A stretch of 64,000 nucleotides of DNA from CAVRXQ01 sp963831155. GTDB taxonomy: Bacteria > Actinomycetota > Acidimicrobiia > Acidimicrobiales > Bog-793. The notes under the pieces were generated by a model that saw nothing but the letters and a program-made list of their open reading frames with translations, searched no databases and had not been told where the DNA came from. Shown in pieces: positions 25,610-34,445 of this stretch (position 1 is its first letter; every line of letters starts with the position of its first letter). The position numbers were made by a program, and so were the translations under genes. Location: positions 1 through 64,000 of the forward strand of contig CAWHOY010000008.1 of assembly GCA_963831155.1 (NCBI GenBank), written 5' to 3'.

Positions 25610-26471
25610 GGCGCTCCTTTGAATCAGCGCTCGCCGCGGGACGACTTGGTCGAGCGGCGATGGTGCTGCGCAGCGCCGGAAGATCGCCGACGGAGACCTC
25701 GACGACGTCTCCCGGGCGGAGATAGCGATTCGTTTCTTCGCCGGTGCCCGCCGGGGTGCCGGTGAGCACGACGTCGCCCGGCCGAATTTGGACGTAGCGC
25801 GAGAGAAGGGCGAGAAGCTCGGCGGCGTCGATCAACATTCCGGCGCCGGTATCGCGCTGACGGATCTCTCCGTTGACAACCGTGCGCAGCTCGAGCGAGC
25901 CGATTCCGCCGTAGGCGCGAGGATCGAGCACAGCGCTCCCGAACTGGGCGAACCCCGGAAAGCTCTTAGCGAGCGTTGGGTTGCCTGTGTTGCGCATCAC
26001 GTCTCGCGCCGTGACGTCGTTGGCGGGGACCACGGCGGCGATCGCCGCCGCGGCATCGTTCGGCGAGGCGGCGAGGAGCGGCGCTCCCAACACGACGGCA
26101 ATCTCACCCTCATAATCGACGCAATCGGGGGCAGCTTCAGGCAGGGCGACGGCGGCGCCCGGAAGGCCAAGGGCGGCCGTCGACTTGATGAACAGCGTTG
26201 GGTACTCGGGTGGCTCGCGCCCAGTGGCTTCTTGCTTCGAGCGGTAATTGAGCCCGATCCCGTAGATGGTTGACGCCGGGCCGACGATCGCCCCCGGCAC
26301 CACGTCGAGCGGGTCGGACCGCGACCCAACCCGGGCGCCTTTGAGCTTGGCGAGCGACTCGCCGGCGGCGAGGAAATCGGCGAGGCTGCCTCTCGAGTCG
26401 ACGTCGAGGATGGCGAGGGAACCGTCGTCTTCGAAACGACCGATCCGCCCCTTCAAGGCGACGTACCTCAC
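25602..26471 (-). CDS. Fumarylacetoacetate hydrolase family protein
   Basis: A 289-residue FAH-domain protein. The GTG at 26471 overlaps the cupin stop (GTGA). The sequence shows IYGIGLNYRSKQ, PTLFIKSTAALG, the acidic metal site DCVDYEGEIAVVLG, VPANDVTARDVM, KSFPGFAQFG, a RTVVNGEIRQRD turn and the LTGTPAGTG loop near the C-terminus, which together give the full active-site set. Members hydrolyse acylpyruvates or act in homoprotocatechuate-type routes. It forms the second gene of the cupin-FAH-amidohydrolase-DMFase operon. Confidence 0.88.
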   Translation of the reverse strand: MRYVALKGRIGRFEDDGSLAILDVDSRGSLADFLAAGESLAKLKGARVGSRSDPLDVVPGAIVGPASTIYGIGLNYRSKQEATGREPPEYPTLFIKSTAALGLPGAAVALPEAAPDCVDYEGEIAVVLGAPLLAASPNDAAAAIAAVVPANDVTARDVMRNTGNPTLAKSFPGFAQFGSAVLDPRAYGGIGSLELRTVVNGEIRQRDTGAGMLIDAAELLALLSRYVQIRPGDVVLTGTPAGTGEETNRYLRPGDVVEVSVGDLPALRSTIAARPSRPAASADSKERHA

Positions 26472-26887
26472 GACTCGTCGCCCGCGTCTTCGGTCATCCA
26501 GGAAACGAGGTGGGCGAAGTCCGCTCGTGGCGGTGCGAACACGTCGAGGTTCTTTATGAGTTCGTCGCCGGCGGGCTCGATGTAGTGCGGCACCCCTGCT
26601 GGAATGAGAAGCACCGACCCAGGGCCGACCTCGTGGGCAACGTCTCCGACGTGGTAGCGGGCCCTCCCCGAAATGATCAAGGCGACCTGATCGAAGTCCT
26701 CGTGAACGTGGGGGGCGACATCCATGCTGGGTTCGATCTCGTTCAAGACCAGCATGACGCCGGGCGTGCCGAACGCGCGGCGACGTACCCCACGGCGGAC
26801 GTCCTCGGACGGGATCTCCGCCCATGAGCTTGCGACCGGACGTTGTCGCTCTGCAGCCACCAGCTGGCCCTCCTCCGCGCGCGTCAC
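26468..26887 (-). CDS. Cupin-domain protein
   Basis: A 139-residue single-cupin protein, first gene of the DMFase-like operon. The metal motif 1 pattern lies in MDVAPHVHEDFDQVALIISG (two His and Glu/Asp) and motif 2 in GSVLLIPAGVPHYIEPAG (His). Such small cupins act as isomerases, dioxygenases or metal-linked binding proteins in catabolic operons. The GTG at 26887 is used because it gives a sensible N-terminus; no strong ribosome site is visible. The 339 bp upstream (26888-27226) contain no gene and must hold the operon promoter. Confidence 0.8.
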   Translation of the reverse strand: MTRAEEGQLVAAERQRPVASSWAEIPSEDVRRGVRRRAFGTPGVMLVLNEIEPSMDVAPHVHEDFDQVALIISGRARYHVGDVAHEVGPGSVLLIPAGVPHYIEPAGDELIKNLDVFAPPRADFAHLVSWMTEDAGDES

Positions 26888-27226
26888 AGCAGTTCAGTCG
26901 GCGGCGTTTGCCGGATGATGTGCCCCGCAAGCGGGCCGTCTCGGTTTACGGGACTGTCTCTTGCTATCAGAGGAAGTCTCGCAACGCCACCAGCGGGTGT
27001 CAAGACGATTCCTGCAGGCCAGAGGTTCGCGGGCCCCCAAGGTCTCCCAAGTCGCACAACCGGAGTCGCTGAGCGGCGAAGAACGCGAGGCGAGGCGGTG
27101 CTCGCAGGCTCCGCCGGATCATCTGTGCTCGTTCTGACACCGGAGTAATAGGGCGGCCCCGGAACGAGTTTGCCGCCAGCCGGGAATTGAGCCGAAACGG
27201 TGAATGTCCCCGCTTCGCGACGTGGC
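26888..27226. other. Intergenic region upstream of the cupin operon
   Basis: 339 bp without a supported gene, between the start of the cupin operon and the end of the ABC permease gene on the same strand. I see no long T-run hairpin and no confident promoter boxes. Confidence 0.45.
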
Positions 27227-28138
27227 TCACGAGATGCCGCGGGCGAACGGCTGGGCCAGTGCCCGGGGCGCTCGATGGGACTTGGCGAGGAAGATCATCG
27301 CCCCGAGCGCGGCGAGGTACGGAAGCGCCAACAATACTTGCGCGTTCAGCTGATACCCGAGAGTCGGGAGCACGAGTCCCATCGCCTCGGCCGCACCGAA
27401 CACAATGCAACCGAGGATCGCTCCGCGAAGCGTCCACCCGCCGAAAATCACCGCCGCGATGACGACGTAACCGATTCCCGCCGTCATGTCCTGATTGAAC
27501 GAGCCGACGATAGAAAGTGACAGGAAGGCGCCGCCAAGTCCGGAGAGGGCACCGCACACGTACAGGGTCTGGCGACGGCGCACATTGACTCGGATCCCCG
27601 TCGAGTCGGCGGCTTGCGGGTTCTCGCCGCTCGCTCGGACCTCGAGGCCCCACGTTGTTCTCTCGAGCGCCCACCAAGTTGTTGGCACGATGAGAAACAG
27701 GAGATAAAAAGGCCAGCTCTCGTCGAAGAACGACGGGCCAACCGCAGGGATGCTCGCGAGGAGCGGGATTCGGGTCGGCCCGATCTGCGAGAAACCGACA
27801 GAAAACGAAGTGGAAAAGTAGTCCGTCAGACCGAGCGCGAGTGCATTCAGCGTCAGACCGACGACGAAGGTGTTCGCCGCCAGACGGTGACTGAAATTGG
27901 CATGGATCGTCCCGACGACAAGCCCGGCAGCGATGCCGATGAGCAAACCGAGCACGGTCGAGTGCGTCGCACTCGCTCCGACGAGCGCGCAGTAGGCACC
28001 GCTCAGCATCATGCCCTCGATCGAGATGTTGAGCGTGCCCGCTCGTTCGGCGAGATACTCACCCGACGCTCCGAACATGAGCGGCGCGCTTTCTTTGACG
28101 ATCGCCGTGAGCACGATCGTGGCGTCGACGACGCTCAC
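27227..28138 (-). CDS. BMP-type ABC importer permease (second permease)
   Basis: A 303-residue integral membrane protein of the branched-chain/BPD_transp_2 type paired with BMP binding proteins. The motif AERAGTLNISIEGMMLSGAY near residue 31 is the hallmark of this permease type, and GLEVRASGENPQAADSTGI in the cytoplasmic loop contacts the ATPase. Several hydrophobic helices follow, including GLLIGIAAGLVVGTIH and AGIGYVVIAAVIFGGW. Known systems of this layout (such as YufQ/NupQ types) take up nucleosides. It is last in the operon after the frameshifted permease. Confidence 0.87.
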   Translation of the reverse strand: MSVVDATIVLTAIVKESAPLMFGASGEYLAERAGTLNISIEGMMLSGAYCALVGASATHSTVLGLLIGIAAGLVVGTIHANFSHRLAANTFVVGLTLNALALGLTDYFSTSFSVGFSQIGPTRIPLLASIPAVGPSFFDESWPFYLLFLIVPTTWWALERTTWGLEVRASGENPQAADSTGIRVNVRRRQTLYVCGALSGLGGAFLSLSIVGSFNQDMTAGIGYVVIAAVIFGGWTLRGAILGCIVFGAAEAMGLVLPTLGYQLNAQVLLALPYLAALGAMIFLAKSHRAPRALAQPFARGIS

Positions 28139-28235
28139 CTTCGGCCCCTTGTCATGAATGGCATCTCTTCGATGGCCGGTGCCGCCGTTTGGAATCGATG
28201 CACGGCTGCACAGCGACCTTCATCCAGCGCGTGTT

Positions 28236-29406
28236 TCATGCCGCCGCCCGCAGGACGAGGGCTCGAGCCGCTTTGAGACGGCGCGCCCACTCCCGGCGCT
28301 CGATGTACACCGGGGGGAAGACAAAGGCGAGCACGATGAGGCCCTCGAGAACCTGACCGAGGTAGCTCGGGACCCCGGTGGCAAGCAAGAAGAGCTCACC
28401 CGTGCGGATCATCGCGAAAAGAAAGGACACGGGAAGCAACGCGGCGGGCCGATCCCGGCAGACAAGGGCGGCGAGCAGACCGTCGGTGCCGAAGTTGTTG
28501 TCGAATCCGGCCTCGATGCGAAAGACGCTGCCGGTCAACATCACACCGCCGGCGAGCCCGGCGAGGGCGCCCGACAGCACGAGGGCACCTCCGGCTATAG
28601 CGCCGACCTTCACGCCAAAACGCCTTGAGGCGACGGGGTTGGCCCCCACCATCCGCAGCCGCAACCCCCATCGGCTCCTCGCGAGCAGCACGGCAAGAAT
28701 GCCGAACATTCCGAGGGCGATCACGACGCCGAGGCTGACCCCGAATGACGGGTATTGGCCGAAGATCTGTGGCAACCGGACGTTGCTCGACAGCAGTTGT
28801 GACTGGGGGAGGCCTCCGGCGAAACCACCGGGCGGTGTCGGCTCTTCGAGCAGCGCCTGATTGCTCACGATGTACGCGAGCAGCTGGCTCGCGACGTAGC
28901 CGAGGAGCAGCGTCGAGATGACGACGTTGATGTTGCGCCACGATCGCAGTACTGCTGCGATACCTGCCCACAACGCGCCGCCGATCACAGAGCAGACGAG
29001 CGCGATCAACAAGACGAGCGCTCCCGGTCCGTGGACTTTCAAGGCGATGAAGGCGGCAGCTGTTGCCCCCATGAGGAGCTGGCCCGTCTGGCCGATGTTG
29101 AACATTCCCGCCCGAACCGCGACGAGCGTTCCAAGCGCGACGAGCAGCACCGGGATCGCGTCGTCGAGCGTCTCGCCGAGGGTGCCCGGGCTCGAGATGC
29201 TCCCGGCGTACAGCGCGCTCGAATACGCCCCAGGGCGAGTGGCCGACGATGAGTACGAGCATCGCGGTCAGGAAAAGCGCGACGACCACGGCGCCGACGT
29301 AGAGGCCGACGAGTCGGGCGATGACGAACCGGCGCGATAGCGCCGTCGCGTCTTCCTGGGTTAGTCCGCCACGATTTGCACGGATCCATGAGGCGACGGC
29401 GCTCAC
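28236..29406 (-). pseudogene. BMP-type ABC importer permease (first permease), single frameshift
   Basis: The GTG at 29406 overlaps the ATPase stop (GTGA). The first frame encodes SWIRANRGGLT, the helix YVGAVVVALFLTAMLVLIVG and HSPWGVFE. Near 29218 the frame must change (one apparent extra base) to continue ALYAGSISSPGTLGETL and the permease core AGMFNIGQTGQLLMGA, LLARSRWGLRLRMVGANP and onward to 28236. The complete permease is therefore encoded with a single indel. All partner genes are intact, so an assembly error or a recent mutation is more likely than old decay. Confidence 0.75.
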
Positions 29407-31052
29407 GCGACGTGTCCTCCCATCAAGAGCCCGAGGCGCTCGGCGTTGACCTTGTCGCGCGCCATCTCTCCGACATTGCGGCCGGCATGGATGACGACGA
29501 GACGGTCCGCCACCGCCAAGAGCTCGTCGATCTCGGTCGAAACAAGCAAGATGCCGATTCCCCGAGTGGCAGCAGCACGAAGCTGCTCGCTCATGTACTC
29601 GACGGCACCGACATCAAGGCCGCGTGTCGGCTGCACCGCGACGAGGACTTGCGGGTTGCGAGAGAGTTCGCGCGCCACGACGACGCGCTGTTGGTTGCCT
29701 CCCGACAGCGACGACATCGACGTTTGTGGAGAGGGAGTGGCGATATCGAAGGCGGCGATGATCCCCTCCGCGCGTTCGCGAATCTTTCGGCGGGAAAGCA
29801 GGACGCGTCCACGCGTAAATGTGTCGAGATCCGTCGCGACGAGGTTCTCCTCGACGGACATGCGCAGCACGCATCCCGAGGAGTGGCGGTCCTCCGGGAT
29901 GACGCCAACGCCCGCCTTGAGGAGCGCCGCTGGCTTCGCGGCTACCGGCGTCCCGCCAACCTCGATCGTCCCCGCTGCGAGTGGGACGACGCCGCTCATC
30001 AGGTCTCCAAGCGCAGCCTGTCCGTTTCCCTCAACGCCGGCAACTCCGACGATCTCACCCCGTCCCACCTCGACGGAGAAACCGTCGAGCAACGGGCGGC
30101 CGTCGTGGCCGAGCACTTTGACGTCTTCGAGACGGAGTGCGAGGTCCGGGCGAACTGACGCGCTGACGACCTCGGCGAGCGCGCCAGAGAGCGCATCCGT
30201 AGCGGCGTCGGCCTCCTCGACCAGCCCGACCGCCGCCAATTCAGCGCGGAGCAGAACCTCGCGGCCGACCATCGCCCTTGCCAGCTGGTGCGCGTCGGCG
30301 TCGGAGGTTTCGAGCGAATTGACGACCGTTCCGTCGCGCATGATGGTGACGCGATCGGTTGCCTGCAGGACCTCGTCGAGCTTGTGGCTGATGAGGATCA
30401 CGGCGAGCCCGTCATGATCGACGACCTGGCGGAGCACGCTGAACAGCTCGTGTGACTCGCTGGCGGTGAGCACTGACGTCGGCTCGTCGAGGATCAGCAC
30501 CTCGGGCTTGAGTGTCAGGCACTTGATCAGTTCGACGTGTTGACGCTGTCCGACGGTGAGGTTTTCAACTCGCGCATCGGGATCGGCGCTGAGACCGTAT
30601 CGTTCGGCGATCTCCGCTACGGCCCGCACGGCTCCTCGCTTGTGAAGTCGCCCGCGATGCGCGAGCGCGATGTTCTCCCAGACGCGGAGGCGCTCAACGA
30701 GGCTGAAGTGCTGTTGCGCCATCGCCAAGCCGAGCGTCGCGGCGTGGACGGGATCCTTGACGACAATCGGTCGACCGCCGAGGTGGATCTCGCCGCCGTC
30801 GGAGGGCACCAGGCCGATCAGCACCTTCATCAAGGTGGTCTTGCCCGCACCGTTCTCACCGAGAAGACCGTGGATCTCGCCGCGGCTCACCGACAGGTTG
30901 ACACCCTTGCAGGCAACGACGTTGCCGTAACGCTTCGTGATGCCGAGTAGCTCTACTGCAAAGTGCTCACCGTGCTTCGACGTTGCCGGTTCCAAAGGCG
31001 GTCTTTCGCTGGGGGACGATCTCACCACCCGATCGGGCGTGAACGCGACCAT
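29403..31052 (-). CDS. BMP-type ABC importer ATPase (two nucleotide-binding domains)
   Basis: A 549-residue duplicated ATPase. NBD1 has Walker A GENGAGKT (about residue 69), the signature LTVGQRQHVEL and Walker B VLILDEPTSVLT. NBD2 has a degenerate Walker A (GVEGNGQAALGDL), signature SSLSGGNQQRVVVARE and Walker B-like VLVAVQPTRGLDVG. The degenerate second P-loop is usual for sugar/nucleoside-type (RbsA/YufO-like) proteins. It energises uptake with the two permeases and the BMP protein. Its gene follows the binding-protein gene after a hairpin-containing 88-bp gap. Confidence 0.9.
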   Translation of the reverse strand: MVAFTPDRVVRSSPSERPPLEPATSKHGEHFAVELLGITKRYGNVVACKGVNLSVSRGEIHGLLGENGAGKTTLMKVLIGLVPSDGGEIHLGGRPIVVKDPVHAATLGLAMAQQHFSLVERLRVWENIALAHRGRLHKRGAVRAVAEIAERYGLSADPDARVENLTVGQRQHVELIKCLTLKPEVLILDEPTSVLTASESHELFSVLRQVVDHDGLAVILISHKLDEVLQATDRVTIMRDGTVVNSLETSDADAHQLARAMVGREVLLRAELAAVGLVEEADAATDALSGALAEVVSASVRPDLALRLEDVKVLGHDGRPLLDGFSVEVGRGEIVGVAGVEGNGQAALGDLMSGVVPLAAGTIEVGGTPVAAKPAALLKAGVGVIPEDRHSSGCVLRMSVEENLVATDLDTFTRGRVLLSRRKIRERAEGIIAAFDIATPSPQTSMSSLSGGNQQRVVVARELSRNPQVLVAVQPTRGLDVGAVEYMSEQLRAAATRGIGILLVSTEIDELLAVADRLVVIHAGRNVGEMARDKVNAERLGLLMGGHVA

Positions 31053-31087
31053 TCTCGTCGTACGTTCCCGGCTTCGGGAGGCGGCGA

Positions 31088-31125
31088 CGCCGGCGGACGG
31101 TGCGGCACTTTCCCGTCCGCCGGCG
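31088..31125 (-). promoter_or_regulatory. Intercistronic hairpin between binding protein and ATPase genes
   Basis: A perfect 13-bp inverted repeat (CGCCGGCGGACGG / CCGTCCGCCGGCG) with a 12-nt loop lies between the binding-protein stop at 31141 and the ATPase start at 31052. No T-run follows on the transcribed strand, so it is more likely an mRNA-stabilising or partial-attenuation element than a full terminator. This would favour excess binding protein. Confidence 0.6.
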
Positions 31126-31140
31126 CCTTTCGCTTCGTGC

Positions 31141-32274
31141 TTAAGAGGGCTGCGGTGTGGCGTTGATGATCTTCGTGACGTTCAGCTTGTGGTGCCCAAT
31201 CTCAGTCTCGAGCTTGTTGAGCGTCGTGTTGGACTGCACGCCACCGACTACGCAGAACTGCACCGTCGGAATCGGGGTGATCCCGAAGTTGAACTTCTTT
31301 ACGACGCCGACTCTCATCGTCCCGGTAGCGAATTGCTGGAGCGGATACGCGAGGTAATAGCCCGGGTCGTAGACCTGGCGGATCGCGAAGCTCACGCCGA
31401 GCGCCTTGCAAGAGTTGAGACCGTCGCTGATCGTCGCACCGCCGTGGGCGATGATGTAACTCGCCGTCGGGAAGAGCGCCCCGCCGAGGTACGGGAAGAT
31501 CAGCTGGATCCCCGACGTCAACATCGCTTGTGCTGCGGTGATCGCCGGGCCCGATGCGTTGAAGTCACCGGTGTAGACGGCGTCGAGCGTTGCACTTGGG
31601 ACGACCGAGCGCATCCCGGCGAGGTAGCCCCGCGCCGGCCGCTCGGTGAACGACAGTGCCGGGCCGGCAACGAATCCGGCTCTCGTCTCGTGATGCTGCT
31701 TCAGCCACAGCCCCATCGCGACACCCGTCACATAGGACTGCGGGTCCGGGAAGTCCGTCGCGAGGTAGTAGTAGGCCGAAGGCGGCATCGTGCCGTAGCT
31801 CGCGTAAGCGATGAACGGCACGCCTTTGCAGACCGACGAGCGCGCCGCCGGGGCTGCCGCCGCCAGCTCGCTCTCACCGATAATGACGAGGTCAACTTTT
31901 TGCTGGCACAGGGCCTCCGCGACCGTGCCCGGGTCCGCCGGAGATACGTCGTCGTCGATGATCGGCTTAGCCCAGTGATACTTCTTCACGAACTGGTCGA
32001 TCACCGTAAGTTCGCTTTCGTAGTACCCGTGATCGGTCACTGGCCCGGCGGTGATGAGCCCGATCTTTACCGGCAGACCTTTGTGAATCGCCGGTTCGTT
32101 CGGGGGCAGGTAACCCGTCTTCGGAGTGCCCGGCCACCCCCACGGTCCTCCGGCCAACGGCGGACCGCTGGCATGGTGCTGTGACGCCGCAGACACCCCG
32201 CTCGTTCCGACGACGATGCCTAACGCGACAACGGCACACGCGAGAAGACGCGCGTTCAGTCGATGTTTCCCCAC
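31141..32274 (-). CDS. BMP-family substrate-binding protein
   Basis: A 377-residue secreted binding protein. The GTG at 32274 is preferred because AAGGGAG sits about eight bases upstream and it starts a clean signal peptide (MGKHRLNARLLACAVVALGIVVG, with a probable VSA-AS cleavage site). The mature part has VKIGLITAGPVTDHGYYESE, FIAYASYG, SYVTGVAMGLWLK and YTGDFNASGPAI, the PBP1-ABC/BMP pattern of purine-nucleoside receptors such as PnrA/Med. No lipobox cysteine is placed correctly after the hydrophobic core. It heads the importer operon; the ligand is unknown. Confidence 0.85.
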   Translation of the reverse strand: MGKHRLNARLLACAVVALGIVVGTSGVSAASQHHASGPPLAGGPWGWPGTPKTGYLPPNEPAIHKGLPVKIGLITAGPVTDHGYYESELTVIDQFVKKYHWAKPIIDDDVSPADPGTVAEALCQQKVDLVIIGESELAAAAPAARSSVCKGVPFIAYASYGTMPPSAYYYLATDFPDPQSYVTGVAMGLWLKQHHETRAGFVAGPALSFTERPARGYLAGMRSVVPSATLDAVYTGDFNASGPAITAAQAMLTSGIQLIFPYLGGALFPTASYIIAHGGATISDGLNSCKALGVSFAIRQVYDPGYYLAYPLQQFATGTMRVGVVKKFNFGITPIPTVQFCVVGGVQSNTTLNKLETEIGHHKLNVTKIINATPQPS

Positions 32275-32502
32275 TTCTCGACTCCCTTCTTCCACTTGCA
32301 GTTGGGAGTTCCGGCCCATCTGCGGACCGTCGCCCCGCCTGTTCCCCCCGTGGGTCTCGCCTCGAATGACGAGTGTCGGAATTAGCGAGAACGTATCGCC
32401 GCCGCCCCGTCAGGTCAACCATGGCGAGATGCCATCCACGAAGGCGAAACGCCGGCGCCGGTTTCCCGCAGCCGCCCCGAACGCGTGTTCCTCGGCGAGG
32501 GT

Positions 32503-33120
32503 TTAGTCCGAGCGCCGCGGCGGCCGGGAAAAGACCTCGATGACCTGCGGCTCAAAGTGTTCGAGGGGGTAGGAGTCGTAATCCGGGTCGAAGGCCATGT
32601 TGTCCCACCCGTCGACGAACCGCTCGGCGAGCTCGTAGCACGGGTGATCCTTGTGCTTGAGGCGCATCATCGGGTCGAGTCCCATGCGAGCGAAATAGTG
32701 GATGCCCTGGAAGTCCTGGTGAACACGGATCACCCAATACGCCTCTTTGCTCAACCAGGGCCGCACCATCTCGGCGGCAATCGCGGGGTGATTGGCGTTC
32801 GAGATCGTCTTTCCGACGTCGTGGACAAGTGCGGCGACGACGATGTCGAGGTCGGCCCCGTCACGCTCGGCGCGAGTCGCGGTCTGCAACGAATGTTCGA
32901 GTTGGTTGATCTCCATGCCTTCGACGATCGGCTCTAAGAGACGGAGCTGGTTGAGGATGCGCTGAGGCACATAGTTGAGATCGTCGAGGACGAATCCCTC
33001 GAGATACTCCATATATTCCGGGCTGAAATCCGACATGTGGGCGCCCTTCGGCCCGTTGAACGGGCGCGAGGGGTCGAACGCGCTACTACTCGCCGCGCTG
33101 GCTCCACTTTCAGCGATCAC
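32503..33120 (-). CDS. HD-domain protein (phosphohydrolase or HD-type oxygenase)
   Basis: A 205-residue protein from the GTG at 33120, with GAGGAG about 11 bases upstream. The HD motif set is: His in LEHSLQTATRA (about residue 82), HD in VVAALVHDVGK (about 105), His in NANHPAIAAE, His in VIRVHQDFQG and a late Asp in GWDNMAFDPDY. The extra mid-His residues and the WDNMAFDP ending recall HD proteins of the diiron-oxygenase type (PhnZ/MIOX-like) as well as plain phosphohydrolases; sequence alone does not decide. The enolase-superfamily gene ends 46 bp upstream, so the two are probably co-transcribed. Confidence 0.75.
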   Translation of the reverse strand: MIAESGASAASSSAFDPSRPFNGPKGAHMSDFSPEYMEYLEGFVLDDLNYVPQRILNQLRLLEPIVEGMEINQLEHSLQTATRAERDGADLDIVVAALVHDVGKTISNANHPAIAAEMVRPWLSKEAYWVIRVHQDFQGIHYFARMGLDPMMRLKHKDHPCYELAERFVDGWDNMAFDPDYDSYPLEHFEPQVIEVFSRPPRRSD

Positions 33121-33166
33121 GTCGCACCAACTCCTCTTTTCTCTTCGCGGACCGGGCGAACTGCCG

Positions 33167-34330
33167 TCACCTGTCGCCGATGAACCGATCGGGTAACCCG
33201 GCGCGCGACCCGGCGACACGCTTCGGATCGATGCGGTAGGGATGCTGGCGTGCGAGTGCCTCGTCGAGCCCGACTCCGAGCCCCGGCGAATCGGGCACTG
33301 CGAGACACCCATCGACAACTTCATCGATGCCGAGCGCGGCGCCTGTTCCGAGCGTCCAGCCCTCGGCGAGCACGTAGGAATACTCGACGGCACGAACTCC
33401 TTGCACCGATGCCGCAACATGAAGATTGGCGGCGAGCGACACCGGTCCGGCTGCGTGATGAAGCACCACACGGGCGCCAAAGGCAGCCCCGAGCCGGGCG
33501 ATCGCTCGCGTCTCGGCGATCCCTCCGCTCGTCGCGGCGTCCGGCTGCAGCACGCCGACATGGCCATGTCGCAACGCCTCGAGCGTGTCTTCGACGCCGA
33601 AGAGATGCTCGCCATAGGCGATCGTGACCGGCGAGCGGCGCGTCAATTCTTCGATCCCGGCGCGTTCGGATTGGGGGATCGGCTCCTCGAACCAGCGAAC
33701 GTCGAGGCGCTCGAGCCGCTTGGCCACCTCAATCGCGGTCGCGACGGTGAAAATCTCGCTGCCGTCGATCATCAGGTCCACGTCTGAGGGAAGACCATTG
33801 CGCAGCTGCTCGAGGACGCGGAGGTCTTCATGCCACTTGGGACCGATGCGCACCTTTACCATCGTCACGCCGCGCTCGAGCAAGGGGGTGAGCCGTTCGA
33901 GGTGCCAAGCCGGGTCGCCCTCTTCGAGGAAGGTATGTGAGGCATAGACCTCGACGCGGTCGCGGACGCGACCGAGCAGTGCGCTCACCGGCGACTTCGT
34001 CGACTGGCCGAGCAGATCCCACAGCGCGATCTCGACGCCACTGCGCGCCTGTGAGGCGATCCACTGATCACCTAATCGCCGCCTCGTGAACAGGCGCATG
34101 CGCTCGGCGAGAGGTTCCACTGCGACGAGCTCTTCTCCAACGACGAGCGGTGCAAAGGCGTCCTCGATCGCCTTGGCGACAATCCCCGCATACGTGCAGC
34201 CGAAGCTGTCGCAGACTTCACCGTATCCGACGAGGCCATCATCGCTCTCGACGCGGACGTAGCAGTACGAGAGCGGTTCGCGCTCCATCGCAACCGTGAC
34301 CGGGATCGGGGTGACCGATGCGATCCGCAT
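33167..34330 (-). CDS. Mandelate racemase/muconate lactonizing enzyme family protein
   Basis: A 387-residue enolase-superfamily member. The N-terminal capping domain includes SYCYVRVESDDGLVGYGE. The barrel holds the KxR/KxK-type strand TMVKVRIG (general base Lys about residue 177), metal ligands Asp in DLMIDGSEIF, Glu in WFEEPI and Glu in AYGEHLFG, and a base His in RVVLHHAAG. The set fits the MR or acid-sugar dehydratase branch, acting on an alpha-hydroxy or sugar acid by alpha-proton abstraction. It sits between the HD protein and an aldehyde dehydrogenase on the same strand. The substrate is not predictable. Confidence 0.85.
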   Translation of the reverse strand: MRIASVTPIPVTVAMEREPLSYCYVRVESDDGLVGYGEVCDSFGCTYAGIVAKAIEDAFAPLVVGEELVAVEPLAERMRLFTRRRLGDQWIASQARSGVEIALWDLLGQSTKSPVSALLGRVRDRVEVYASHTFLEEGDPAWHLERLTPLLERGVTMVKVRIGPKWHEDLRVLEQLRNGLPSDVDLMIDGSEIFTVATAIEVAKRLERLDVRWFEEPIPQSERAGIEELTRRSPVTIAYGEHLFGVEDTLEALRHGHVGVLQPDAATSGGIAETRAIARLGAAFGARVVLHHAAGPVSLAANLHVAASVQGVRAVEYSYVLAEGWTLGTGAALGIDEVVDGCLAVPDSPGLGVGLDEALARQHPYRIDPKRVAGSRAGLPDRFIGDR

Positions 34331-34445
34331 TTGTTAGCGCCGCTTGTACTGGCAGTCGGCGACTTTCGACTCTGAGCCCAGGCGCGAGGCCTTTTCGATG
34401 CCGACTGCGATCCTCGTCACCACACGTCGCAAGCGCTGATCGGGC

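Noticed and set aside
33121..33615. N-terminal extension of the HD protein
   Set aside because: It would overlap the enolase-superfamily gene and has no conserved features; the GTG at 33120 has a ribosome site.
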